The position numbers and the translations under genes are program-made. Below are positions 35,162-44,182 of a DNA stretch of 64,000 nucleotides, piece after piece (positions within the stretch are counted from its first letter, which is position 1; each line of letters begins with the position of its first letter). The stretch comes from Gemmatimonas sp. (GTDB lineage Bacteria > Gemmatimonadota > Gemmatimonadetes > Gemmatimonadales > Gemmatimonadaceae): contig JAAVWC010000002.1 of the NCBI GenBank assembly GCA_023910675.1, positions 1 through 64,000 of the forward strand, written 5' to 3'. Under the pieces are notes generated by a model, which ran no database searches, was not told where the DNA came from, and saw nothing but the letters and a program-made list of their open reading frames with translations.

Positions 35162-35758
35162 TCACGTCTCGCCCAGTCGGATCCACTTGCGAACCGATGG
35201 CGGCTCGAACGACTCGAGCGCGCTCAACAGCTCGACCGGGTTGTCGCTGCGCACGAGCCAGTCGCGCGGCGTCCCCCGCAGGAACCCTTCGCTGTTGAGT
35301 TGGTCGAGCAGCGTTAGGAGCGGATCCCAGAACTGTGCGGCGTCGAGCAGTCCCACCGGCTTCTGGTGTACCCCGAGCTGCGCCCAGGTCCACGTTTCGA
35401 AGAACTCCTCAAGCGTCCCGATCCCACCGGGCATCGTGATGAACGCGTCGGCGAGTTCGGCGATGAGTGCTTTCCGCTCGTGCATCGAATCGACGACCTG
35501 TAGACTCGTAATCCCCTGGTGCGCGACTTCACGCTCCACGAGTCCGTGTGGCATGACGCCTATGACTTCGCCGCCAGCGGCCAGAGCCGCATCGGCGAGT
35601 GCGCCCATGAGTCCGGTCTGTCCGCCGCCATACACCACGGCAATGCCGCGAGCGGCGAGAAGCGCGCCAAGCGCGCGCGCGGTGTCGACGTACACGGGCT
35701 TCGCACCGTCGTTGGAGGCGCAGTACACCGCGATGCGCTGAAAGGTCTTCGTAGCCAT
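35162..35758 (-). CDS. LOG family protein (TIGR00730-type nucleotide phosphoribohydrolase)
   Basis: Rossmann-like core of the LOG/YgdH family: RIAVYCASNDG, VVYGGGQTGLMGALADAAL, GVMPHGL, SMHERKALIAELADAFITMPGGIGTLEEFFE. The PGGxGTxxE motif is the nucleotide 5'-monophosphate phosphoribohydrolase signature; older annotation calls such proteins lysine decarboxylases, which is misleading. ATG 35758 starts the domain; the upstream frame to 35863 is not conserved. Divergent from upp. Confidence 0.9.
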   Translation of the reverse strand: MATKTFQRIAVYCASNDGAKPVYVDTARALGALLAARGIAVVYGGGQTGLMGALADAALAAGGEVIGVMPHGLVEREVAHQGITSLQVVDSMHERKALIAELADAFITMPGGIGTLEEFFETWTWAQLGVHQKPVGLLDAAQFWDPLLTLLDQLNSEGFLRGTPRDWLVRSDNPVELLSALESFEPPSVRKWIRLGET

Positions 35759-35871
35759 GGGTGAAAAACTAACCCGTTCGGCGACGAACTGCCTGCGAAA
35801 CGCCTCGCCGCTGGCGAGGTTGATGGACACCACCCGCTCGCGCTCCGCGTCACTTCCGGTCATAATCGGGT

Positions 35872-36528
35872 ATGGCTCACTCGCACAATGGTTCCGACTT
35901 TCCGACGCTCAGCATCGTAGAGCACCCACTGGTGCGTCACAAGATCACGCTGCTGCGCGATCGCGCGACGCCCACCAAGCAGTTCAAGGAGCTGGTAGAC
36001 GAGATCGCCATGCTCATGGCCTACGAAGCCACGCGCGATCTCGCCCTCGACGCGGCCACGGTGGAAACGCCGCTCGAGACGACGACCGGCTGGAGCGTGC
36101 GCGGCAAGAAGCTCACCCTCGTCCCCATTCTGCGCGCCGGCCTCGGCATGGTCGAAGGCATTCTGCGTCTGATGCCGTCGGCACGCGTGGGACATATCGG
36201 CCTGTATCGCGATCACGATACGCTCGAACCGGTGGACTACTACTTCAAAGTCCCAGGCGACGTGAACGAGCGCGACTTTCTGCTCCTCGATCCCATGCTC
36301 GCCACCGGTGGCAGCGCCGCCGCGGCCGTGAGCTCACTCAAGCGCGCGGGGGCCACACGCATTCGCTTTCTGTGCCTGGTGGCCGCGCCGGAAGGCGTCA
36401 AGCGGCTGGCCGCTGCGCACCCCGACGTGCCCGTACTCACCGCGTCACTCGACCGGGAACTCAACGAGCACGGGTACATCCTCCCCGGACTCGGCGACGC
36501 GGGTGACCGATTGTTCGGCACCCGCTGA
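35872..36528 (+). CDS. upp: Uracil phosphoribosyltransferase
   Basis: Salvages uracil to UMP with PRPP. Conserved blocks: [55 protein letters not shown], and the PRPP loop [15 protein letters not shown], ending [18 protein letters not shown]. Length (218) is normal. Its start has no clear Shine-Dalgarno sequence. Only 113 nt separate it from the divergent LOG gene start, so promoters for both lie there. Confidence 0.96.
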   Translation: MAHSHNGSDFPTLSIVEHPLVRHKITLLRDRATPTKQFKELVDEIAMLMAYEATRDLALDAATVETPLETTTGWSVRGKKLTLVPILRAGLGMVEGILRLMPSARVGHIGLYRDHDTLEPVDYYFKVPGDVNERDFLLLDPMLATGGSAAAAVSSLKRAGATRIRFLCLVAAPEGVKRLAAAHPDVPVLTASLDRELNEHGYILPGLGDAGDRLFGTR

Positions 36529-36542
36529 TTCGCCCGGTCAGA

Positions 36543-37196
36543 TCAGGTAAACCACTCCCGCGGCTGCACGCGCTGCTGCTCGGCCACTTCGAGCACCCAG
36601 CTTTGTGCGGTCGGTTCGGTGACCTCCTCGGCCACGCGGCTGAACCAGTGTCCGGCCTGCGCTTCATCACCCACGCGGCGCCAGAGTTCACCGACCAGAT
36701 ACGTGATCACGGCGCGCTCTTCCGGCGGGATGCCGTCGAAGCTGGCCAGCGATTCGGCAAAACGCCACGCCGCCTTGCGACGGAAGAAACGTTCGGCCTC
36801 GGTGTCCCCCTCGTCCACGCAGCACCAGGCGGCGCGCAGATACAGGTCGGCCAGATAGCGCGGGTCAGCGTCCTGCCAGGCCGCGACTTTCGCGGCGTGC
36901 TCGTACTTGAGCGAGCCCGATGGCAACGAGGTGCGCAGCGCCGAGGCGAGTTCACCCCACACCTGCTCTTTGAGCCGATCGCTCGGATTCACATCGTCGC
37001 CGAAATCGCGCGCCGCACCGGCGTAGCCGCAGTGCGTACACAAATGCACGAAGTAGGGGAGCGGCTGCATCCCCGCCGCCCGCTCGTGAAAGTCGGTCCG
37101 CTTGCCGCAAAAGCCATTGGTAGCCACAACCGTCTGCGAGCGGAAGCCGCTTTCGCAGATCGGGCAGGTGAGTTCGATGAGATGGAGCGTCGTCAT
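36543..37196 (-). CDS. DUF2225 family protein
   Basis: Two zinc-ribbon-like CxxC pairs near the N-terminus: CPICESGF and CTHCGYAG, spaced about 40 residues apart. The rest is helical and TPR-like (YLADLYLRAAWCCVDEGDTEAERFFRRKAAWRF ... YLVGELWRRVGDEAQAGHWFSRV). This is the pattern of DUF2225 proteins, whose function is unknown. ATG 37196 starts the first CxxC region; the frame to 37283 is not conserved. Convergent with upp. Confidence 0.82.
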   Translation of the reverse strand: MTTLHLIELTCPICESGFRSQTVVATNGFCGKRTDFHERAAGMQPLPYFVHLCTHCGYAGAARDFGDDVNPSDRLKEQVWGELASALRTSLPSGSLKYEHAAKVAAWQDADPRYLADLYLRAAWCCVDEGDTEAERFFRRKAAWRFAESLASFDGIPPEERAVITYLVGELWRRVGDEAQAGHWFSRVAEEVTEPTAQSWVLEVAEQQRVQPREWFT

Positions 37197-37391
37197 AAGT
37201 GCTTCGTGGGCCGGATGTTGCCGTTGAGTGTCGGCACACACCGTCACGGAGTTGAACGAGTTCTCCACATCCGACCGCGACACTGCCTTGTTGCCACTTC
37301 ATTGGCGGGCTAACTTGCCGCCTCTCACTAGTCGCGTGGCTGTTTTTCCTCTCCACGTCGACCGCGCCGGGTTCACGACTCTGGGTCGTTG

Positions 37392-38348
37392 ATGTTGATC
37401 AATCTCGTTCCAGATTTTCTCGCCGTTCTCGAAGCCGAAGACCGCTTTGCGGCGTATCTCGCGTACTTCGAGCGCCACCGTGATCTGCTGGCGGCGTATT
37501 GGGACAACTACGTCCTCGAGCCCTCCGGCCCACACTTCGAAGACGTCGTGCGTGCCACTGTCGCCGCCGATCGCAGCGACCTGCTGTCGCTCCTCGCCAA
37601 CACCGACCTCGTCACCCTCGCGCGCCTGACGGAAGACAAGGTGCGCATGCTGCTCGATGTCGACGTGCCGTATGACATCGTGCTCATGGTTGGCGTCGGT
37701 GCCGCCAACGCCGGTGAACTGGTCGTCAACGGCCGCGGCGTCGCCTTCGTGTGCCTCGAGCACTTCACCGGCGTCACCAATCCGGACACCCAGGGATTGG
37801 GACTCGACCCCGAGCTCATTCCGCTCTGGCTCGCGCACGAAATCACGCACGTCATTCGCTACACGTCGCCGGCCAGCCGCAGCAGCATGCGCGACCTCGT
37901 GCAGGATGCGGGCGGGTACTACTCGTACTGGGACACGGGGCGCCAAGCCACGTTGCGCGAGCTGCTCGTGAACGAAGGGCTCGCGGTGCACGTGTCGCGC
38001 ACCGTCAGCCCGGGCCACGCGGCCTGGGAATACTTCGGCTTTGCGCGCCGCCAGTATGCGCGCATCCGCGAAGTGGAGCCCGTCCTCGCACGGGCCGCCG
38101 GCAACCATTTCGATCGCGCCGGCCTCGGGCTGCGCCTGCGCTATCTGTCGGGCGGTATGAGCGACGAAGCCCGCACCGTCGAGCGCATAGTCCTCCCCGA
38201 ACGCGCCGGCTACTTCCTCGGCGCGCGCATGGTCGAAGCCGCTATTAGTGCCCGCGGTTTCGCGTGGTCCGTGCGCGCCAGCGCCGAAGAAATCGCCGCA
38301 GCGGCGGAACCGTTTGTTGAGCGGCCGCGGCTGACCGTCGTGAGCTGA
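37392..38348 (+). CDS. Putative zincin metallopeptidase (DUF2268/DUF5700-like)
   Basis: 319 residues. A gluzin-type motif HEITHVIRYT (about residue 155) and a downstream NEGLAVHVSR that could supply the third ligand (Glu). No signal peptide is seen, so it should be cytosolic. The overall layout resembles predicted Zn-dependent proteases of the DUF2268 group, but family assignment is uncertain. Start is ATG 37392, directly after an in-frame TTG. Confidence 0.7.
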   Translation: MLINLVPDFLAVLEAEDRFAAYLAYFERHRDLLAAYWDNYVLEPSGPHFEDVVRATVAADRSDLLSLLANTDLVTLARLTEDKVRMLLDVDVPYDIVLMVGVGAANAGELVVNGRGVAFVCLEHFTGVTNPDTQGLGLDPELIPLWLAHEITHVIRYTSPASRSSMRDLVQDAGGYYSYWDTGRQATLRELLVNEGLAVHVSRTVSPGHAAWEYFGFARRQYARIREVEPVLARAAGNHFDRAGLGLRLRYLSGGMSDEARTVERIVLPERAGYFLGARMVEAAISARGFAWSVRASAEEIAAAAEPFVERPRLTVVS

Positions 38349-38383
38349 GCGGCGGGAACCGCGGGAACAGCAGCGCCGTTCCG

Positions 38384-39766
38384 TCACTTCCCGATGCAGA
38401 AGTCCCGGAAGACGCGGTCGAGCACATCCTCGATATCCACGCTGCCGATCAACTCGGAGATGGCTTCGCGTGCGGCCAGAAGATGAACCGCGGCCACTGG
38501 CGCGGGTAAGGCACCCGCACTCCACGCGTCCCCAAACGCGACCACTTCGTCGAGTGCCACCTGGAGTGCTACACGATGACGCTCACGCGTGAGCAGTGCG
38601 TCGTTGGCCCCGTCCGCGGGGAGTACCTGCACGGCGGCTGCATCGACGGCTGCCAACAGCTGCTCGAGTCCCTCGCCCCGCTCCGCGCTTACCTGTAGCA
38701 CAACGGCGCTCTCGCCAACGTCGGCCTTGGTGCGCACCGGAATCACCACGCCCTCAGTGTGCTCCTGTAGCGCCTGCACCGTGTGCTGCACATCGGCGTC
38801 CGTGGCGCCGCAGGCAAGTACCACCTGCGCCTGCCCCACGTAGCGGCTGCTCACCTCGATCCCCAGCTGCTCCAGCGCATCGGTCGTATCACGAATGCCG
38901 GCGGTATCCACGAGCCGCAGCGGCAGCGATGGTCTATCGAGTAACGCTTCGATCGCGTCGCGGGTGGTGCCAGGAATGGCGGTGACAATGGCGCGCGCTT
39001 CGCCCAGCAGCGCGTTGAACAAGCTCGACTTGCCCGCATTGGGCGGGCCGGCAATGACGACGAGCACGCCGTCGCGAACCAGTGCGCCGTGCGGTGCGGT
39101 GCGCAGCAGCGCTTCGAGTGCGGTGCGCAGGGTGCTTACCGCATCGGCAATCCGCGCCGGAGCGATGGGCCCGTCGTCTTCTTCGGGGAAATCGATGTCG
39201 TACGCGAGCAGCGCGTCGAGGTGAATGACGTCGTCGCGCAGCGCGAGCAGCCGACGCGACAAGCCACCGTCGAGCTGCGACAGCGCCAGGCGCTGCATGG
39301 CCCGCGTGCGCGCGTCGACGAGGTCGGCCACGGCTTCCGCCTGCACCAGGTCCATGCGCCCGTGCATCACCGCGCGCCGCGTGAATTCGCCGGGGAGTGC
39401 CATGCGTGCGCCAGCGGCAAGACAAGCGGCCACCACCAGCGAGGGCGACACCACGCCGCCGTGCACGGCGAGTTCGACGACCTCTTCGCCCGTGTACGAT
39501 CGCGGTGCAGCAAACCAGGTGACGAGGGCCTGCTCCAGCTGCCCACCGCTCTCCGGGTGCGTCAGTGTCGACAGCGTCGCATGGCGCGGCACCGCAGCAG
39601 CGCCGTGTACGCCCCCGAATGCACCAAGGGCGCGAGCGATGGTCATCGCGCGCGCCCCCGAGAGTCGTACCAGCGCCACCGCGCCGCGTCCGGGAGCCGT
39701 GGCCGGTGCGACGATCGTCTCGTCGTCGCCAGGCAACAGCGTCGGTGTGGCGCGCGGCGCGTGCAT
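38384..39766 (-). CDS. mnmE: tRNA uridine-5-carboxymethylaminomethyl modification GTPase MnmE
   Basis: All MnmE landmarks are present: N-terminal folate-binding domain starting with DETIVAPATAPGRGAVALVRLSG, G-domain GPPNAGKSSLFN (G1), GTTRD (G2), DTAG (G3), TKAD (G4) and the C-terminal CIGK with the catalytic-zone cysteine. With MnmG it modifies the wobble uridine of some tRNAs. ATG 39766 is chosen over GTG 39769. It follows yidC by 4 nt; the jag/khg gene often found between them is absent. Confidence 0.95.
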   Translation of the reverse strand: MHAPRATPTLLPGDDETIVAPATAPGRGAVALVRLSGARAMTIARALGAFGGVHGAAAVPRHATLSTLTHPESGGQLEQALVTWFAAPRSYTGEEVVELAVHGGVVSPSLVVAACLAAGARMALPGEFTRRAVMHGRMDLVQAEAVADLVDARTRAMQRLALSQLDGGLSRRLLALRDDVIHLDALLAYDIDFPEEDDGPIAPARIADAVSTLRTALEALLRTAPHGALVRDGVLVVIAGPPNAGKSSLFNALLGEARAIVTAIPGTTRDAIEALLDRPSLPLRLVDTAGIRDTTDALEQLGIEVSSRYVGQAQVVLACGATDADVQHTVQALQEHTEGVVIPVRTKADVGESAVVLQVSAERGEGLEQLLAAVDAAAVQVLPADGANDALLTRERHRVALQVALDEVVAFGDAWSAGALPAPVAAVHLLAAREAISELIGSVDIEDVLDRVFRDFCIGK

Positions 39767-39770
39767 CACG

Positions 39771-41456
39771 TCATCCGCGCACGAGCGGCGTGGAAGCCTT
39801 GCTCCGCTCCTGCGAGATGAGCCACTGCTGCGGCAACGACGCGAGGTTCTGGATGAAGTAGTACAGGTTGAGCCCCGAGGCCATGCTGAAGAAGAAAATG
39901 AGCATCATGGCGGGCATGAGATACATCATCATCTTCTGCTGTTCGTTGGCCTTCATGCCGCGCATCCCGATCCACGACATGAGCATCGTGGTGACGGCGA
40001 CGAGAATGGGGATCACGTAGAACGGATCCTTCACCGAAATGTCGGGGAACCACAGGAACGACACCCCGCGGAACTCGATCGTGTTCTGAAACACGAAGAA
40101 GAGCGCGAAGAACACCGGCAATGGGATGAGCATGGGGAGACAACCGGACAGCGAGCTGAATGGGCTCATGCCATGCTCCTTGTACAGCTCCATCATCGCC
40201 TGTTGCAGCTTCTGCGGGTCGCCCTTGTAGCGCGTCTGCAAGGCCTGCATTTCCGGCTGAATGCGCTGCATCTGCATGCTGCTGCGCATCGCCTTCTGGT
40301 TGAGCGGCCACAGAATGATGCGAATGGCGACGCCGAAGATGACCAGGATCCAGCCGTACGACACACCCAGCGTGGCCTTCATCCAGAGCAGCAGACGAAT
40401 GATCATCGTCGCGAAGGGCTGCACGATGCCCTGAATCCAGCCGCCGTACGGGTTGCTCGTTTCGAACTCGCGTCCCATGGCGAGCAGGCGCTTGAACTCC
40501 TGGGGGCCCGCGTACACGTCGAATGACACATTGCCGGCCTTGAGCGGCGCGACGAGCGTGGCCTGCGCGCGCGTGGCGTTCTTGCCGATGCGCACGCCAC
40601 CCGTGGCGTTAAGCTCCGCGAAGTTCTGGCCGCCCTTGGGGGCGAGTACGCCGAGGATGAAGTACTTGCTTTTGGCCACACCCCACGTGATGGGGCCGCC
40701 TTCGATTTCGCGCTCACCCGGATCGAGCGAGGCGAACGTAATGGGCTTGGCGCCCGAGAGCTCCGGCTTGTACGCGTACGCGAGGTGCGAATGATCTTCG
40801 GTCGTGTCCGACTCGGAGCTGCGGAAGCCCGGCGGCAGATCGACGAGCAGATAGCTGTTCTCGGGGACCCCGGCGACAGCGGCCGCGACACTGACGCGGT
40901 AGCTGTCGGGGAGGAACGAGTAGCGCACCGACACGGTCTTGCCGGCAAGCGCGGCACTGTACGACACCACCGTGTTGCCGTTCTCTTCGGTGGTGGTGCC
41001 GCTGAAGAGCTGCGTGGTGAGGTCGATCGTGTCGCCAGGAATGACCAGACGGAACCCGAGCAACCGCTCGCCGGGGAGGGCGAGCTCGACGCTCCCGCTG
41101 CGTGTGCGTCCACCATTGGAGAGCGCGGCGTACTGCGTGAGCGACGCTCCAATGAGCGCGGCGCCTTTGTTGGTCGTGCGGTAGTCGGCGACCGCGGTCT
41201 TGATGACGGCGGTGTCGATGGGAAGCGCGACGGCCTGGGTGGCGATCATGGCCGGCGACTGCGCGCCGATCGTGCCCTGCGAGTCGGCGATGGCAGCGGC
41301 CGAGGCGGCCGGCGCGGCGGCCGTGTCACGCGACAGCGAGTCGGCAGCAACGATCTTGTTCACGGGCGCCACGGGGGGCGCCGGGAAGATGTAGTTGCTG
41401 ACGAGAATGACGGCGGCCATCAGGACAACCGCGAGGGCAATGCGACGTGGTTCCAT
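39771..41456 (-). CDS. yidC: Membrane protein insertase YidC
   Basis: 561 residues. An N-terminal helix (MEPRRIALAVVLMAAVILVSNYIF), a long Ala/Ser-rich linker and periplasmic P1 domain with a beta-supersandwich, then the conserved five-helix core: GWILVIFGVAIRIILWPLNQKAMRSS (positive groove Arg), cytoplasmic KYK/YKEHGMSPFSSLSGCLPMLIPLPVFFALF and the helix block SVKDPFYVIPILVAVTTMLMSWIGM. Sec-dependent or independent insertion of inner-membrane proteins. Part of the rpmH-rnpA-yidD-yidC-mnmE cluster. Confidence 0.96.
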   Translation of the reverse strand: MEPRRIALAVVLMAAVILVSNYIFPAPPVAPVNKIVAADSLSRDTAAAPAASAAAIADSQGTIGAQSPAMIATQAVALPIDTAVIKTAVADYRTTNKGAALIGASLTQYAALSNGGRTRSGSVELALPGERLLGFRLVIPGDTIDLTTQLFSGTTTEENGNTVVSYSAALAGKTVSVRYSFLPDSYRVSVAAAVAGVPENSYLLVDLPPGFRSSESDTTEDHSHLAYAYKPELSGAKPITFASLDPGEREIEGGPITWGVAKSKYFILGVLAPKGGQNFAELNATGGVRIGKNATRAQATLVAPLKAGNVSFDVYAGPQEFKRLLAMGREFETSNPYGGWIQGIVQPFATMIIRLLLWMKATLGVSYGWILVIFGVAIRIILWPLNQKAMRSSMQMQRIQPEMQALQTRYKGDPQKLQQAMMELYKEHGMSPFSSLSGCLPMLIPLPVFFALFFVFQNTIEFRGVSFLWFPDISVKDPFYVIPILVAVTTMLMSWIGMRGMKANEQQKMMMYLMPAMMLIFFFSMASGLNLYYFIQNLASLPQQWLISQERSKASTPLVRG

Positions 41457-41497
41457 GGGAAATTGAAAGTGATGCTATCAACGCGGCAGCCGCGTTG

Positions 41498-41728
41498 TCA
41501 GGGCACGGGATCGAAGCCGCCGGGGTGAAACGGATGGCAGCGCCCAATGCGGCGCAGGGCCATCCATCCTCCGCGCCACGCGCCGTGTTTGTCGAGCGCT
41601 TCGATCGCGTAGGCCGAGCAGGAAGGATAATACCGGCACGCGCCCCCGAAGATGGGCGAGAGCACGAGCTGGTAGCCGCGGACGCCGAGGATGAGCGCGT
41701 TCCGGGGCCAGCTGCGCCACGAGGTCAC
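41498..41728 (-). CDS. yidD: Membrane protein insertion efficiency factor YidD
   Basis: 76 residues: [60 protein letters not shown] is the complete YidD pattern, including the CRYxPSCS and HP motifs. GTG 41728 has GAGG upstream. It lies between rnpA and yidC as in many bacteria. Confidence 0.95.
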   Translation of the reverse strand: MTSWRSWPRNALILGVRGYQLVLSPIFGGACRYYPSCSAYAIEALDKHGAWRGGWMALRRIGRCHPFHPGGFDPVP

Positions 41729-41735
41729 GAGCACC

Positions 41736-42014
41736 TCAGGTGAGGCGCCGGAGCGCGTGGAGCAGCTCGGTCCGGAGCGTTTCGTAGTCGCGAGCGTAGG
41801 CCGACGGAAAGACACGCACCACGAGATCGAGGGGCGTGGTGGCCACGGCCGGATCGAGCAGTTGGAGCATGTGGAGTCGTACGATTTCGCGCAGCCGTCG
41901 TTTCACGCGGTTCCGCTCGACGCCCGAGTGCTTGTACTTGGGCACGACGAACCCCACGCGTGGAAACGCATGAAGGGAAGCGGTGGCGCGCACGTCTAAC
42001 GACGCGGTGCGCAC
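41736..42014 (-). CDS. rnpA: Ribonuclease P protein component
   Basis: Protein subunit of RNase P; the RNA subunit gene is at 46.45 kb in this window. The RNR motif is complete: [22 protein letters not shown]. The first standard start codon in frame, GTG 42014, gives only 92 residues and cuts off the family's N-terminus. The same frame upstream to 42086 encodes [26 protein letters not shown], clearly RnpA sequence, yet no ATG, GTG or TTG occurs before the upstream stop codon. CTG 42062 is one possible non-standard start. Confidence 0.9.
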   Translation of the reverse strand: MRTASLDVRATASLHAFPRVGFVVPKYKHSGVERNRVKRRLREIVRLHMLQLLDPAVATTPLDLVVRVFPSAYARDYETLRTELLHALRRLT

Positions 42015-42090
42015 TCGCTTCCCTTCGTGACGGACCCGTTCGAGCTCGGTCCCGCGCGTCAGTCGCTGCTGGCGCGGGAACGCTCGTGAA

Positions 42091-42255
42091 TCAGGCGCCC
42101 GCGTACTTCGACGGGAGCTGAACGGTCAGGACTTTGCGTCCCTTCTTGCGGCGACGAGCGAGGACAGCGCGCCCCCACTTCGTCTCCATGCGCGCACGGA
42201 AACCGTGCTTGCGGATGCGACGCGTGTTGCGCGGACGATAGGTGGGCTTGCCCAT
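42091..42255 (-). CDS. rpmH: 50S ribosomal protein L34
   Basis: 54 residues, sequence read directly from the DNA: starts [20 protein letters not shown] and ends PSKYAGA. The L34 core ([23 protein letters not shown]) is complete and unusually well kept. The stop codon TGA (42091-42093) lies very close to the start of the conserved RnpA frame. It begins the minus-strand cluster that leads away from the origin. Confidence 0.97.
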   Translation of the reverse strand: MGKPTYRPRNTRRIRKHGFRARMETKWGRAVLARRRKKGRKVLTVQLPSKYAGA

Positions 42256-42530
42256 GACGAAACTCTAAGAAAACGGAGACGAATAACCGAGCGTAAATGC
42301 GAATGAGCCTTAGAATGTAGCCGACTCCACCCCCGAAGGTCAAGGGGCCCAGCTCGGTCCGCGTAATGTGCAAAGTGGCCTCGGGCAACGAGTTGGACCA
42401 TGGCAGGTGGACTTGCTTGCGATCACGAACCGAAGCGGAACTCACGCCCGGTTGCCCAATTGACTTATCCACACGAAACGGGGTACCTTCGCCGCCCCCC
42501 TCCTCTGTATCGCCATCGTTCGGGACACCA
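42256..42530. promoter_or_regulatory. Probable oriC / rpmH-dnaA intergenic region
   Basis: The classic rpmH-dnaA gap. It holds one perfect DnaA box TTATCCACA (42465-42473) and a near box on the other strand, TGTGCAAAG (42367-42375). Genes left of here mostly run on the minus strand and dnaA/dnaN on the plus strand, as expected when replication leaves from this place. It must also hold the divergent promoters of rpmH and dnaA. Only one clear box was found, so the initiator cluster may instead be in the dnaA-dnaN gap. Confidence 0.6.
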
Positions 42531-43949
42531 ATGTCGCTCTCGCCTGCTGAAATCTGGGATCGCCTGCGTCAGCGGGCGCGGCAGGTGCTTCCGGAGCAGA
42601 CGTTCCGGACGTGGCTCGAGCCCACGGAAGCGATCGTCGTCGAAGGCGATACCTTGTTCGTCGGCGCGCCGGACCAGTTTTCGGCGGACTGGAACGAGTC
42701 GAAGCACGCGGACCTGCTGGCGACGTTTGCCGCGGTCGCGCTGGGCCATCCGATGCAGGTGCGTTTCAAGGTGGCGGAGGAGCGGGTGGGGCGGGTGCAG
42801 ATGGACATGTTCGTGGCGCCACCACCAGCCCCAATTGTCGCGGCACCATTAAAACAGCAATCGCGTATTTCTGCGCCACTCAACCCGCTGTACACGTTCG
42901 ACCAGTTCGTCATCGGCAAGTCCAACGACGTCGCCGCCGCCGCCGCACAGGCCGCCGCCCAAGCCCCAGGCAAGGTCTACAACCCCCTCTTCATCTACGG
43001 CGAGACCGGGCTCGGCAAAACCCACCTCATGCAGGGCATCGCCCACGAACAGCTCCGCCGCAACCCGGCGCTGCGCATCGCCTTCGTGGGCACCGAGCAG
43101 TTCACCAACGAATTCATCGGCGCCATTCAAACCGGACAGATGGGCGACTTCCGGCGCCGCTTCCGCGAAATCGACCTCCTGCTCGTCGACGACGTCCAGT
43201 TCCTGAAGGGGAAAGAATCCACGCAAGAGGAATTCTTCCACACCTTCAACGCCATCTACGAAGCCGGACGGCAGATCGTGCTCACCTCCGATCGGCCCCC
43301 CAAGGAAATCCCCGGGCTCGAGTCCCGCCTCATCTCCCGCTTCGAATGGGGGATGGTCGCCAACGTCGATTCCCCCGATCTCGAACACCGCATCGCCATC
43401 CTCAAGAAAAAGGCGAGCGTCGACCACCTCGAGCTCACCATCCCCGACGAAGTCATCGAGTTCATCGCGCAACACGTGAAGTCGTCCGTCCGCGAGCTCG
43501 AAGGCTCCATCATCAAGCTCCTCGCCTACGCGTCGTTCAAGCACCGCGACATCTCCGTCGACCTCGCCCGCGAAGCGCTGCGCGACAAGCTCCGCGGCGC
43601 CAGCAACGCCGACTTCCCCGACATTCCCCCCACCACCATCACGGTGGCGACCATCCAGCAGGTCGTCGCCCGCGAATGGGGGGTCACCCCCGACGGGCTC
43701 CGCTCGAAAACCCGCACCAAGCAGCTCACCACGCCCCGCCAGGTCGCCATGTACCTCTGCCGAGAGCTGCTGGCGCTCCAACTGGTCGAAATCGGCAACG
43801 CGTTCGGAGGACGGGACCACTCCACCGTCATCCATTCCCTCGAACGCGTCGCCGAAGACATGGCCGGCGAAGCCGGCTTCACCGAGCGCGTTTTGAAGGT
43901 CCGGGGCATGTTGGAAACTCTGCGGACAACCGGTCAGCTCGGCACCTGA
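42531..43949 (+). CDS. dnaA: Chromosomal replication initiator protein DnaA
   Basis: 472 residues. Domain I (IWDRLRQRARQVLPEQTFRTWLEPTEAIVV), a linker, AAA+ domain with YNPLFIYGETGLGKTHLMQGIAHE (Walker A), LLLVDDVQFLKGKES (Walker B) and SRLISRFEWG (sensor), and domain IV DNA-binding helix ending GGRDHSTVIHSLERV. It opens the origin by binding DnaA boxes. ATG 42531 begins the domain; the frame to 42366 is not conserved. Confidence 0.98.
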   Translation: MSLSPAEIWDRLRQRARQVLPEQTFRTWLEPTEAIVVEGDTLFVGAPDQFSADWNESKHADLLATFAAVALGHPMQVRFKVAEERVGRVQMDMFVAPPPAPIVAAPLKQQSRISAPLNPLYTFDQFVIGKSNDVAAAAAQAAAQAPGKVYNPLFIYGETGLGKTHLMQGIAHEQLRRNPALRIAFVGTEQFTNEFIGAIQTGQMGDFRRRFREIDLLLVDDVQFLKGKESTQEEFFHTFNAIYEAGRQIVLTSDRPPKEIPGLESRLISRFEWGMVANVDSPDLEHRIAILKKKASVDHLELTIPDEVIEFIAQHVKSSVRELEGSIIKLLAYASFKHRDISVDLAREALRDKLRGASNADFPDIPPTTITVATIQQVVAREWGVTPDGLRSKTRTKQLTTPRQVAMYLCRELLALQLVEIGNAFGGRDHSTVIHSLERVAEDMAGEAGFTERVLKVRGMLETLRTTGQLGT

Positions 43950-44182
43950 ATCCCCGCCGCTCCACAGTCCCCCACAATTTTGCCACCCCCTCCTGTGCAC
44001 TTCCGGGGAGTCTTCTCGCCTCCCCACAGGAACTCCACATGAGGTCATATGGCGAAAGCTGTTCTGAACGCGTAGGTTGCAGCGTTTATAGACAAGCCCA
44101 CATCCCCTGCTACTACCACTGTTTTTATATCTAAGTCTGTTTTTAAACAGCAGGTGTGCGCAGTCCTTCCACAACAACGGGC
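43950..44182. promoter_or_regulatory. dnaA-dnaN intergenic region with AT-rich stretch
   Basis: 233 nt without a gene. The stretch 44119-44150 (TTTTTATATCTAAG..., CTGTTTTTAAACAG) is far more AT-rich than the surroundings and could be a DNA-unwinding element. Several CTCCACA/CCCCACA motifs resembling degenerate DnaA boxes are present. A 6-bp inverted repeat CTGTTT/AAACAG ends the AT-rich part. It also holds the dnaN promoter. Confidence 0.5.

Noticed and set aside
42849-44177. Minus-strand frame opposite dnaA
   Set aside because: Glycine/valine/aspartate-rich antisense translation typical of GC-rich shadows; dnaA is certain.
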